Translations under genes and position numbers: made by a program
The notes under the pieces: generated by a model
Database searches by the model: none
What the model saw: only the letters and a program-made list of their open reading frames with translations
Told to the model about the DNA's origin: nothing
Shown here: positions 8,826 to 16,025 of the stretch, one piece after another
Layout: each line of letters begins with the position of its first letter
Numbering within the stretch: position 1 is the stretch's first letter
Assembly: GCA_963799455.1 (NCBI GenBank)
Contig: CAWCXF010000007.1
Span: 868,001 to 932,000 of the forward strand
DNA: 64,000 bases
Source: CAWCXF01 sp963799455
GTDB lineage: Bacteria > Pseudomonadota > Alphaproteobacteria > Rhodobacterales > Rhodobacteraceae
Reading direction: 5' to 3'

Positions 8826-9493
8826 CGCAGGCCCTCACCTGGTCGCTGGGCGAGGTCGAGGCGGCCTGCCGCAAGGCCGCGCGCGGCGCCGGCGCGTCCT
8901 GGGGCATCGCCGAGGAGGCGGGTCGCGCCGCGCGCTGGCTCGCCGCCCGCGGCTTCCCCGGACCGGGGCTCGTGGCCGACCTGCTGACGGCGAACGACCG
9001 CGTTCCCTACGACCACCTCGCCCCCATGGCCGAGCACGGCGTCTGGCGAGCGCGCGGCGGAAGGCTCTGTCCCCTCGTCGCGGGGGCGGCGATCTGCGAC
9101 CGCGCCGCCGAGATCGCCGCGGGCCGGATCGTCGAGACCGGCGCCGTCGGCCATCCTCTGCTCCTGGCCCCCCAAGCCGACGCGGCGGCGCGCCGGGCGG
9201 GGGTCGCGGTCGTGCTGGAGTGGGACGGCGCCGCCCTCGTGCTGGCCGAGGGCGGGCTGTGGCTCGAAGCCGAGCCCGCCGCGCTCCTCCTCGCGGCGGC
9301 CCCCCGCGCCGTTCTGCGCCGCGCGGACGCGCCGGTCGGCGGAGCGCGCCGCGCCGCCGACCCGGAGGCGGGCCGGATCGTCTCGTCCGCGGTGGCCGAG
9401 CGCCTCGCCGCGCTCGCCGCGCGCACCCACGCCCCCGAGACCGCATCCGGTCGCCTCTCGGGCGCGGGCGCGGGGCTGACCGACGACGACTGA
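8822..9493 (+). CDS. DUF3726 family protein
   Basis: A 223-residue protein whose N-terminal segment (SLGEVEAACRKAARGAG, then SWGIAEEAGRAARWLAARG) is the DUF3726 signature. No catalytic motif is recognised. The C-terminal quarter is Ala/Arg-rich and ends in an acidic tail (TDDD). Its ATG at 8822 sits inside the stop of the preceding 566-residue gene (ATGA overlap), which implies co-translation and possibly a complex. It is convergent with the ornithine cyclodeaminase gene and separated from it by a hairpin. Confidence 0.78.
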   Translation: MTQALTWSLGEVEAACRKAARGAGASWGIAEEAGRAARWLAARGFPGPGLVADLLTANDRVPYDHLAPMAEHGVWRARGGRLCPLVAGAAICDRAAEIAAGRIVETGAVGHPLLLAPQADAAARRAGVAVVLEWDGAALVLAEGGLWLEAEPAALLLAAAPRAVLRRADAPVGGARRAADPEAGRIVSSAVAERLAALAARTHAPETASGRLSGAGAGLTDDD

Positions 9494-9583
9494 GGGAGAA
9501 GGCCGGACGCCGCGCGGACGCCGTCCCGAGGATCCCGCCGACGACGGGGCGCGCCCCCCCCACCGACGCCTGCGCTCGCGCCG

Positions 9584-9610
9584 CCCTCGCATGGCGACGC
9601 CACGCGAGGG
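9584..9610. terminator. Hairpin between convergent genes
   Basis: CCCTCGC at 9584 pairs with GCGAGGG at 9604. Inside it, TGGCG pairs with CGCCA around a one-base centre, with a single mismatch between the two stems. The position, midway between the convergent DUF3726 and ornithine cyclodeaminase genes, suits a bidirectional terminator. There is no U-tract, as is common in very GC-rich genomes. Confidence 0.5.
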
Positions 9611-9673
9611 GCTCGACGCGCGTCTGCCCGCGCCCCCGGGCGACGAGACGGGCCCCGTGGGGACCATCCGCGC

Positions 9674-10723
9674 TCAGGCCGCCGCTCTCCGGAGCATGCC
9701 GAAGAGGTCGCGCGGGTCGTCGGGGTCGGCGAGCAGGTCGAGGCTCTCGAACTGGCCGGTCTCCTCCAGCCGGTCGCGGACGGTGCGCAGCGCGGAGAAG
9801 TCCTCGACGGCGAAGCCCACGCTGTCGAAGAGCGTGATCTGACCCGCGCTCGTCCGCCCCGGCGCCTCGCCCCTGACCACGCGCCACAGCTCGGTGACGG
9901 GGTGGTCGGGGTCGAGCTGCTGGATCTCGCCCTCGATCCGGGTCTGGGGCGCGTGCTCGACGAAGATGTCCGAGCGCAGCAGGATGTCGCGGTGCAGCTC
10001 GGTCTTGCCGGGGCAGTCGCCGCCGATCGCGTTCAGGTGCACGCCCGCGCCCACCATGTTGTCGGTCAGGATGGTGGCGAACTGCTTGTCGGCGGTGCAG
10101 GTGGTGATGACCTGCGCGCCCTCCACGGCCGCCTCGGGGGTGGCGCAGGCCACCGGCTCGAAGCCCATGGCGCGCAGGTTGCGCACGGCCTTCTCGACCG
10201 CGGTCCCGTCGATGTCGTGCAGCCGCAGGCCCTCCACGCCGCAGATCGCGCGGAACGCCAGCGCCTGGAACTCGCACTGCGCGCCGCAGCCGATCATCGC
10301 CATGACGCGCGCGCCCTGAGGCGCGAGGTGGCGCGCGGCCATGGCCGAGGTCGCGGCGGTGCGCAGCGCGGTCAGGATGGTCATCTCCGACAGCAGCATC
10401 GGGTAGCCCGTGCCGACGCTCGCCAGGAGCCCGAAGGCGGTCACGGTCTGGAGCCCCGCGCGGGTGTTGCGCGGATGGCCGTTGACGTACTTGAAGCCGT
10501 AGGTCTCGCCGTCCGAGGTCGGCATCAGCTCGATCACGCCCTCGGCCGAGTGGCAGGCCACGCGCGGCGTGAGGTCGAACGCCTCCCAGCGGCGGAAGTC
10601 CTCCTCGATGGCCTCCGCCAGCTCGCGCAGGAAGCGCTCGACGCCGACGCGGTGGACGAGGCGCATCATGGCGTCCACGCTGACGAAGGGGACGAGCGCC
10701 TGGGCGGAGGGGGTGGAGGGCAT
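9674..10723 (-). CDS. ocd: Ornithine cyclodeaminase
   Basis: A 349-residue member of the ornithine cyclodeaminase/mu-crystallin family, which converts L-ornithine to L-proline and ammonia using bound NAD. The NAD-binding loop MAMIGCGAQCEFQALA begins near residue 141. The family signatures GFKYVNGHP and LLSEMTILTALRTAATSAMAA precede it, and GVHLNAIGGDCPGKTEL follows. The length is typical. It lies 30 bp downstream of arginase on the same strand, so the two form an arginine-to-ornithine-to-proline pathway unit. It differs clearly from the shorter BhcD paralogue at 58673. A divergent Lrp gene upstream of arginase is the likely regulator. Confidence 0.93.
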   Translation of the reverse strand: MPSTPSAQALVPFVSVDAMMRLVHRVGVERFLRELAEAIEEDFRRWEAFDLTPRVACHSAEGVIELMPTSDGETYGFKYVNGHPRNTRAGLQTVTAFGLLASVGTGYPMLLSEMTILTALRTAATSAMAARHLAPQGARVMAMIGCGAQCEFQALAFRAICGVEGLRLHDIDGTAVEKAVRNLRAMGFEPVACATPEAAVEGAQVITTCTADKQFATILTDNMVGAGVHLNAIGGDCPGKTELHRDILLRSDIFVEHAPQTRIEGEIQQLDPDHPVTELWRVVRGEAPGRTSAGQITLFDSVGFAVEDFSALRTVRDRLEETGQFESLDLLADPDDPRDLFGMLRRAAA

Positions 10724-10753
10724 GGGCCGGTCTCCTTCTCGGGAAGGGCTGCT

Positions 10754-11674
10754 TCAGGAATGGCTGGGGGTCGGGCGGTCGAGCACGCGGCGGCCCATCA
10801 GCGAGGCGGCGAGATCCACCATCACCTGGGCGGTGCGCCCGCGCTCGTCGAGGAAGGGGTTGAGCTCGACGAGGTCGAGCGAGGTGACGAGCCCTGAATC
10901 GTGCAGCATCTCCATCGCCAGATGCGCCTCGCGGAAGGTCGCGCCGCCGGGCACGGTGGTGCCGACCGCGGGCGCGACCGAAGGGTCGAGGAAGTCCACG
11001 TCGAGCGAGACGTGCAGCAGCCCGCCCTCCGCCGCCACCCGGTCGAGGAAGGCGTGCAGCGGCTGGGCGATCCCGTGCTCGTCGATCGCGCGCATGTCGG
11101 TCACGCCGATCTCGGAGGCCTCCAGCCAGGCGCGCTCGGGCGCGTCGACCGAGCGGATGCCGAGGAGCTGCACCCGGGCCGCCGGCACCGGCGCGGGGAA
11201 GGGGGGGAAGCCCTCGAAGCCCTCGCGGCCCAGGAGGTAGCCGACCGGCGTGCCGTGCAGGTTGCCCGAGGCGGTCGTCGCGGGCGTGTGGGCGTCCGAA
11301 TGCGCGTCGAGCCACAGCACGAAGAGCGGCCGGCCCGCCTCACGCGCATGCTCGGCCGCGCCCGCCACCGTGCCGAGCGAGAGCGCGTGGTCGCCGCCCA
11401 TGAAGATCGGCAGGCCCCGCCCCATCGCCGCGCGCGCGGCGCGGGCGAGCGCGGCCGTCCAGCCCACCGTCGCGGGCAGAGCGTGGACGCCCTCCCGCTC
11501 GGGCAGCCCGCAGGCGTCGGGCTCGACGTCGCCCTCGTCGCGCACGGCATGGCCCAGGGCCGACAGCGCCTCGACGAGTCCCGCCGTGCGATAGGCGTCG
11601 GGGCCCATCAGGCAGCCGCGTCGCGCCTTGCCGCAGTCCATCGGCGCCCCGATCAGGATGCAGTCCCGCGCCAT
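10754..11674 (-). CDS. rocF: Arginase
   Basis: A 306-residue arginase that hydrolyses L-arginine to ornithine and urea with a binuclear Mn centre. The metal-binding motifs are intact: GGDHA (residues 93-97), DAHSDAHT (residues 123-130) and, near residue 223, SLDVDFLDPSVAPAVGT. The substrate-loop segment SGNLHGTPVGYLLG is also present. The arginase-type spacing and the next gene favour arginase over agmatinase. It leads a two-gene operon with ocd and is divergent from an Lrp-family regulator (116-bp gap), so substrate-induced control by that regulator is likely. Confidence 0.93.
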   Translation of the reverse strand: MARDCILIGAPMDCGKARRGCLMGPDAYRTAGLVEALSALGHAVRDEGDVEPDACGLPEREGVHALPATVGWTAALARAARAAMGRGLPIFMGGDHALSLGTVAGAAEHAREAGRPLFVLWLDAHSDAHTPATTASGNLHGTPVGYLLGREGFEGFPPFPAPVPAARVQLLGIRSVDAPERAWLEASEIGVTDMRAIDEHGIAQPLHAFLDRVAAEGGLLHVSLDVDFLDPSVAPAVGTTVPGGATFREAHLAMEMLHDSGLVTSLDLVELNPFLDERGRTAQVMVDLAASLMGRRVLDRPTPSHS

Positions 11675-11790
11675 CGTCCCACCCCTTCGTCGTGTCGGCG
11701 CGAGGCTGGGGGCGTGACGTGCCGGAGCGAACCCGCCATATCGACCGAAGCGGCGGACGATCCGCCGATCCGGACGGGGATCCCGCCGAC

Positions 11791-12219
11791 ATGGACGATC
11801 TCGACCGCCGTCTGGTGGCGCTTTTGCGGCGCGACGCGCGCGCGCCGCTGTCGAGCCTCGCGGCGGCCCTGGGCGTGGCGCGCGCCACCGTGCGGGCTCG
11901 CATCGAGCGCCTGCTCGCGCGCGGCGACATCCTCGGCTTCACCGTGACGCTGAAGGAAGACGTGGCGCAGAGCCCGGTGCGCGGGCTGATGATGCTGGCC
12001 GTGGAGGGCCGGGCCGCCGAGCGGCTGATCCACCGCCTGACGGGCTGGCCCGAGGTCGGGGCGGTGCACGCCACGCACGGCAAATGGGATCTGGTGGTCG
12101 AGATCGGCACCGACACGCTGGAATCGCTCGACCGGGTGCTGACCGAGATCCGCCGCGAGGGCGGCGTCGCCACCAGCGAGACCAACCTCCTGCTCAGCAC
12201 CCGCGCGCCGCGGCGCTAG
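11791..12219 (+). CDS. Lrp/AsnC-family transcriptional regulator
   Basis: A 142-residue protein with an N-terminal winged helix (MDDLDRRLVALLRRDARAP, then LSSLAAALGVARATVRARIERL) and a C-terminal RAM/AsnC ligand-binding domain (VGAVHATHGKWDLVVEIG). The ATG at 11791 is chosen because it gives the standard Lrp start; the reading frame extends upstream, but that part has no Lrp similarity. It is divergently transcribed from arginase-ocd, the classic arrangement for a local Lrp-type activator of arginine or ornithine catabolism. No operator was recognised in the 116-bp gap. Confidence 0.88.
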   Translation: MDDLDRRLVALLRRDARAPLSSLAAALGVARATVRARIERLLARGDILGFTVTLKEDVAQSPVRGLMMLAVEGRAAERLIHRLTGWPEVGAVHATHGKWDLVVEIGTDTLESLDRVLTEIRREGGVATSETNLLLSTRAPRR

Positions 12220-12240
12220 GGGCGCGCGCGCGCGCGCCCC
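12219..12240. repeat. Perfect 22-bp palindrome with a (CG)7 core
   Basis: Four G, then seven CG dinucleotides, then four C, starting on the last base of the lrp stop codon. It can form a hairpin (possible terminator) or, as alternating CG, left-handed DNA. It is the most extreme simple sequence in the window. Confidence 0.6.
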
Positions 12241-12457
12241 GCAGGCCTCCCCCGCGCGCCCATGCCCCGCGAGCGGCGCGGGCCGGCGGCGCCGGGGCCC
12301 GAGGCGCGACGGCCGCGAGGACGGGGGCGGGCGCCCTCCGAGGCCCGGGTCGATCGGGCCCGGCGCCCCGGTCGCGTTCGGGGCCGTGTCGCCGCGCGCC
12401 TATGATCGCGGGCCGGGTTCGCCCATGATCGACCCGACGAGGACCGAGCGAGGACGC

Positions 12458-13168
12458 ATGACGGCCGACCGCCTTCCGGCCCGGACGACCCACGGCGAGG
12501 TCCGGGCGGACCTGCTGCGCCGGATCACCCGGGGCGACTGGGGCCCCGGGACGCTGCTGCCGGGCGAGGTGGAGCTGGCCGCCTCCTATGGCTGCGCGCG
12601 CGCGACCGTCGCGCGGGCGATGCGCGCGCTGGCCGAGGAGGGGCTGATCGAGCGCAGGCGCAAGGCGGGCACGCGGGTGCGCGCCTCGCCGCGGCGCCAG
12701 GCGCGCTTCGACATCCCGCTGGTGCGCCGGGAGATCGAGGCCCGGGGCGCGGCCTATCGCTACGCCCTCCTCGGCCGGGAGATCCTCGGGGCGCCCGACT
12801 GGCTGCGCGCGCGCCTGGGGCTCGGGACCGGCTGCGAGGTGCTGCACCTGTGCTGCTTGCACCATGCGGACGGGACGCCTTATCAGCACGAGGACCGCTG
12901 GATCAGCCTCGCCGCGCTGCCACAGGCGCGCGAGGCCGACTTCGCCGAGACGGGCCCCAACGAGTGGCTGGTCGCCACCGTGCCCTTCTCCGAGGCCGAG
13001 ATCGCCTTCCTGGCCGCGCCCGCCGACCCCCGGCTGGCGGGGCGCCTCGGCTGCGAGCCGGGCGCGGCGCTGTTCGGGATCGAGCGCACGACCTGGTGGG
13101 AGGGGCGGGCGCTCACCCATGTCCGGCTCCACCACCGGCCCGGCCACCGGATGACGACGCGCTGCTGA
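12458..13168 (+). CDS. hutC: GntR-family histidine utilisation repressor HutC
   Basis: A 236-residue protein with an N-terminal GntR winged helix (THGEVRADLLRRITRGDW, then LLPGEVELAASYGCARATVARAM) and a C-terminal UTRA ligand domain ending GIERTTWWEGRALTHVRLHH. The HutC identity comes from this architecture and its place beside hutF/hutI/hutH/hutU; HutC proteins respond to urocanate. ATG 12458 has a good GCGAGGA ribosome-binding site; an in-frame ATG at 12425 is weaker. It is convergent with hutF. A candidate HutC operator lies in the hutF/hutI gap at 14712. Confidence 0.88.
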   Translation: MTADRLPARTTHGEVRADLLRRITRGDWGPGTLLPGEVELAASYGCARATVARAMRALAEEGLIERRRKAGTRVRASPRRQARFDIPLVRREIEARGAAYRYALLGREILGAPDWLRARLGLGTGCEVLHLCCLHHADGTPYQHEDRWISLAALPQAREADFAETGPNEWLVATVPFSEAEIAFLAAPADPRLAGRLGCEPGAALFGIERTTWWEGRALTHVRLHHRPGHRMTTRC

Positions 13169-13179
13169 GGCTCGGGGCC

Positions 13180-13235
13180 GGACTGGCGGGCCCGGACTGG
13201 CGGGCCCGGACTGGCGGGGCCGGGCTGGCGGGATG
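13180..13235. repeat. 14-bp tandem repeat, four units
   Basis: Four consecutive 14-bp units start at 13180, 13194, 13208 and 13222. The first two are identical (GGACTGGCGGGCCC); the next two carry one and several changes. They lie just after the hutC stop, between the convergent hutC and hutF genes. They probably arose by slippage; no other role is evident. Confidence 0.7.
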
Positions 13236-13321
13236 GGCGGCCGGTCTCGAACGACGCCACCGCGCTCGGGCCGCCGCCCCGGGCTCCGAGCCGGCGCGGG
13301 GGAAGGGCCTGGCCGCCGCGC

Positions 13322-14683
13322 TCAGAGCCCGTCGCGCAAGGGCGCCACGGCCGCCTTGTAGCGCGCGACGACGGCCTCGCGCCGGAGGTGACGGCCCTCG
13401 CGCACGAGAGGGCGCCCGGCCGACCACACATCCGTGACCATCGCCCGCCCCCCGGCGAAGGCGAAGGCGTCAAGGATCGTGTCTCCCGCGAGCCCCGCGA
13501 GGTCCGGATGGTCCGCGTCGAGCGCCAGGAGGTCGGCCCAGCGCCCGGTCTCGATCGCGCCCGAGGCCCGGCCGGCCGCCCGCGCGCCGCCCTCGCAGGC
13601 GGCCTGGAAGAGCCGCCGGCCGGTCGAGAGCGCCGGCGTGGCCAGCGCCGCGCGGCTCCGGTCGCGCAGGCGCTGCGAGGTGTCGAGCTGGCGCAGCTCC
13701 TCGGGCAGGGCGATGCGCACGTTGCTGTCCGAGCCCAAGGCTATGCGCCCGCCCGCCCCCATCCAGCGCACGCCGTCGAACACGCCGTCGCCCAGGGACG
13801 CCTCGGTCAGCGGGCAGAGCCCCGCCACGGCGCCGGTCCGCGCCAGCCCCTCGGTCTCGCGCGGCTCCATCTGGGTGCAGTGGATCAGGCACCAGCGGGG
13901 GCCGAGGTCGAGGTTCGACAGCGCCCACTCGACGGGCCGCGCGCCCCAGGCCGCGCGCACCTCCTCGACCTCGGCGACCTGCTCGGCGAGGTGCATGTGC
14001 ACGGGGCCGTCGCCCGCGAGCGCCACGGCCGCCTCGATGTCCTCGCGGCCCGCGGCGCGCAAGCTGTGCGGCGCGGTGCCGAGCGCCGCGTCGGGCGGCA
14101 GGGACGCCAGCGCCCCGCGCGCCTCCTCCACCAGCCGGGCGAAGCGGTCCGGGTCGTTGCCGAACCGAATCTGGCCGGGGCCGAGCGCGCGCCCGTCGCA
14201 GCCGCCGTGGCGGTAGAGCACGGGCAGGAGCGTGAGCCCGAGCCCGCTCGTCGCGGCCGCCGCCGCGACGCGCCCGGCCATCTCGCCCAAGGCGTCGTAG
14301 GGGGCGCCGTCGGGGCGGTGGTGGAGGTAGTGGAACTCGACGCTCGCGCCGTATCCCGCCTCGGCCATCTCCATCTGGACGAAGGCGGCGATGGCCTCGA
14401 CCTGCTCGGGCCCGATCCGGTCGAGGAAGCGGAACATCGCCTCGCGCCAGGTCCAGAAGCTGTCGGCCGCGGGCCCGCGCCGCTCGGTCAGCCCCGCCAT
14501 GGCGCGCTGGAAGGCGTGGGAATGGGCGTTGGCCGGGGCGGGCAGCAGCACGCCCACCCGCTCGCCCTCGGCCGGCCGGCCGGCCCGCGCGCTCGCGATC
14601 CGGCCCGTCGCGTCGATCTCGACGCGCAGGCCCTCGGCCCAGCCCCGCGGGGTCAGGCCCCGCCTCGCCCAGATGACGCCCAT
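13322..14683 (-). CDS. hutF: Formimidoylglutamate deiminase
   Basis: A 453-residue metal-dependent amidohydrolase. Metal-site segments are ANAHSHAFQR (H54, H56), HMHLAEQVAEVEE, CLIHCTQM and GSDSNVRI. It converts N-formimidoyl-glutamate to N-formylglutamate and ammonia, the first half of the two-step HutF/HutG ending of histidine breakdown. The start at 14683 gives the usual family N-terminus. It is divergent from hutI across a short AT-richer gap with a palindromic operator candidate. Its expected partner HutG (N-formylglutamate deformylase) is not encoded in the window. Confidence 0.92.
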   Translation of the reverse strand: MGVIWARRGLTPRGWAEGLRVEIDATGRIASARAGRPAEGERVGVLLPAPANAHSHAFQRAMAGLTERRGPAADSFWTWREAMFRFLDRIGPEQVEAIAAFVQMEMAEAGYGASVEFHYLHHRPDGAPYDALGEMAGRVAAAAATSGLGLTLLPVLYRHGGCDGRALGPGQIRFGNDPDRFARLVEEARGALASLPPDAALGTAPHSLRAAGREDIEAAVALAGDGPVHMHLAEQVAEVEEVRAAWGARPVEWALSNLDLGPRWCLIHCTQMEPRETEGLARTGAVAGLCPLTEASLGDGVFDGVRWMGAGGRIALGSDSNVRIALPEELRQLDTSQRLRDRSRAALATPALSTGRRLFQAACEGGARAAGRASGAIETGRWADLLALDADHPDLAGLAGDTILDAFAFAGGRAMVTDVWSAGRPLVREGRHLRREAVVARYKAAVAPLRDGL

Positions 14684-14698
14684 CGCGGTGCCCCAGCC

Positions 14699-14728
14699 TT
14701 GACCACGGTTTTTATGTATGCTCATAAT
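14699..14728 (+). promoter_or_regulatory. Predicted hutIHU promoter
   Basis: TTGACC at 14699 and CATAAT at 14723 are separated by 18 bp and together resemble a sigma-70 promoter reading toward hutI. The candidate HutC operator overlaps the spacer and the -10 element, as expected for repression. The region is clearly less GC-rich than its surroundings. Confidence 0.5.
14712..14727. promoter_or_regulatory. Candidate HutC operator
   Basis: TTATGTATGCTCATAA is a 16-bp interrupted palindrome with perfect 5-bp arms (TTATG/CATAA). It lies in the divergent hutF/hutI gap and overlaps the predicted -10. HutC sites in other proteobacteria have the general form ATGTATA...CAT, which this resembles. Assignment rests on position and this resemblance. 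Confidence 0.5.
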
Positions 14729-14756
14729 ACCGGGAGACGCGCCCCGGGCAAGGCCA

Positions 14757-14812
14757 CCCATGCTCCGCCACCCATGCTCCTGCCACCCATGCTCCTGCCA
14801 CCCATGCTCCTG
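14757..14812 (+). repeat. 15-bp tandem repeat carrying the hutI start codons
   Basis: CCCATGCTCCTGCCA occurs at 14771 and 14786, is followed by CCCATGCTCCTG at 14801, and is preceded by a 14-bp variant lacking one T at 14757. Each 15-bp unit adds an in-frame ATG and encodes MLLPP, so hutI has in-frame start codons at 14774, 14789 and 14804. The 14-bp copy puts its ATG out of frame. Confidence 0.8.
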
Positions 14813-16000
14813 ACCAACGCCACGCTGGCCACCATGACCGGGCAGGCGCGCCACGGGCTCGTCGAGCGGGGCGCCGTCGCCCTGGCGGGCGAACGGATCG
14901 CCTGGGTCGGGCCGGTGGAGGATCTGCCCGCCGAGCATGCGTGGGCCGAGGCCCTCGACCTCGGAGGGCGGCTGGTCACGCCGGGGCTGGTGGACTGCCA
15001 CACCCACCTCGTCTTCGGCGGCGACCGGGCGGGCGAGTTCGAGATGCGGCTCGAAGGGGCGAGCTACGAGGAGGTCGCGCGCGCGGGGGGCGGCATCCTC
15101 TCGACGGTGCGCGCCACGCGCGAGGCGTCCGAGGACGCGCTGGTGGCCGCCGCCCTGCCGCGGGTGGACGCGCTGATCGCCGAGGGCGTCACGACCCTGG
15201 AGGTCAAGTCGGGCTACGGGCTCGACCGCGACACCGAGGCGCGGATGCTGCGCGCCGCGCGCCGGATCGGGCGCGAGCGAAAGGTCAGGGTGGTGACGTC
15301 CTTCCTCGGCGCCCACGCCGTGCCGCCGGGGGCGGACGCGGACGGCTACATCGACGAGGTCTGCATCCCCGCCCTGCGCGCGGCCCATGCCGAGGGGCTG
15401 GTGGACGCGGTGGACGGCTTCTGCGAGGGCATCGCCTTCGACGCGGCCCAGATCGGGCGGGTGTTCGACGCGGCCCGTTCGCTCGGCCTGCCGGTGAAGC
15501 TGCACGCCGAGCAGCTCTCGCACCGGGGCGGCGCGCGCCTCGCCGCGTCCCGCGGGGCGCTCTCGGCCGACCATCTGGAGCATGCGACCGACGAGGACGC
15601 GGCCGCGATGGCGGCCTCCGGCACGGTGGCGGTGCTGCTGCCCGGCGCCTTCTACACGCTGCGCGAGACGCGGGTTCCGCCGGTGGAGGCGTTCCGGAGC
15701 CACGGCGTGCCGATGGCGCTGGCGACGGACTGCAACCCCGGCTCGTCGCCTCTGGCCTCGCTGCTGCTGGCGATGAACATGGGCTGCACGCTCTTTCGCC
15801 TGACGCCCGAGGAGGCGCTGGCGGGCGCGACCCGCCACGCCGCGCGCGCTCTGGGGCTCGCCGACGCCGGCGTCCTCGCGCCGGGGATGCGCGCCGACCT
15901 CGCGGTGTGGAATGCGGGGCACCCGGCCGAGCTCGCCTACCGCATCGGTTGGAACCCGCTCGCCGCGCGGGTCTTCGGCGGCGGCCTGACATGGCGCTGA
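14804..16000 (+). CDS. hutI: Imidazolonepropionase
   Basis: A 398-residue amidohydrolase that opens 4-imidazolone-5-propanoate to N-formimidoyl-glutamate. The metal motif VDCHTHLVFGGDR (H66, H68), the segment KSGYGLDRDTE, KLHAEQLSHRGGA and the late ATDCNPGSS are all present. ATG 14804 gives the most typical N-terminus (LLTNATLATM). Two upstream in-frame ATGs at 14774 and 14789 within a 15-bp repeat would add MLLPPMLLPP. It is the first gene of hutI-hutH-hutU and is divergent from hutF. Length with the chosen start fits the family. Confidence 0.93.
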   Translation: MLLTNATLATMTGQARHGLVERGAVALAGERIAWVGPVEDLPAEHAWAEALDLGGRLVTPGLVDCHTHLVFGGDRAGEFEMRLEGASYEEVARAGGGILSTVRATREASEDALVAAALPRVDALIAEGVTTLEVKSGYGLDRDTEARMLRAARRIGRERKVRVVTSFLGAHAVPPGADADGYIDEVCIPALRAAHAEGLVDAVDGFCEGIAFDAAQIGRVFDAARSLGLPVKLHAEQLSHRGGARLAASRGALSADHLEHATDEDAAAMAASGTVAVLLPGAFYTLRETRVPPVEAFRSHGVPMALATDCNPGSSPLASLLLAMNMGCTLFRLTPEEALAGATRHAARALGLADAGVLAPGMRADLAVWNAGHPAELAYRIGWNPLAARVFGGGLTWR

Positions 16001-16025
16001 CCGCCCTCGCGCCCCGGGGGCGGCC

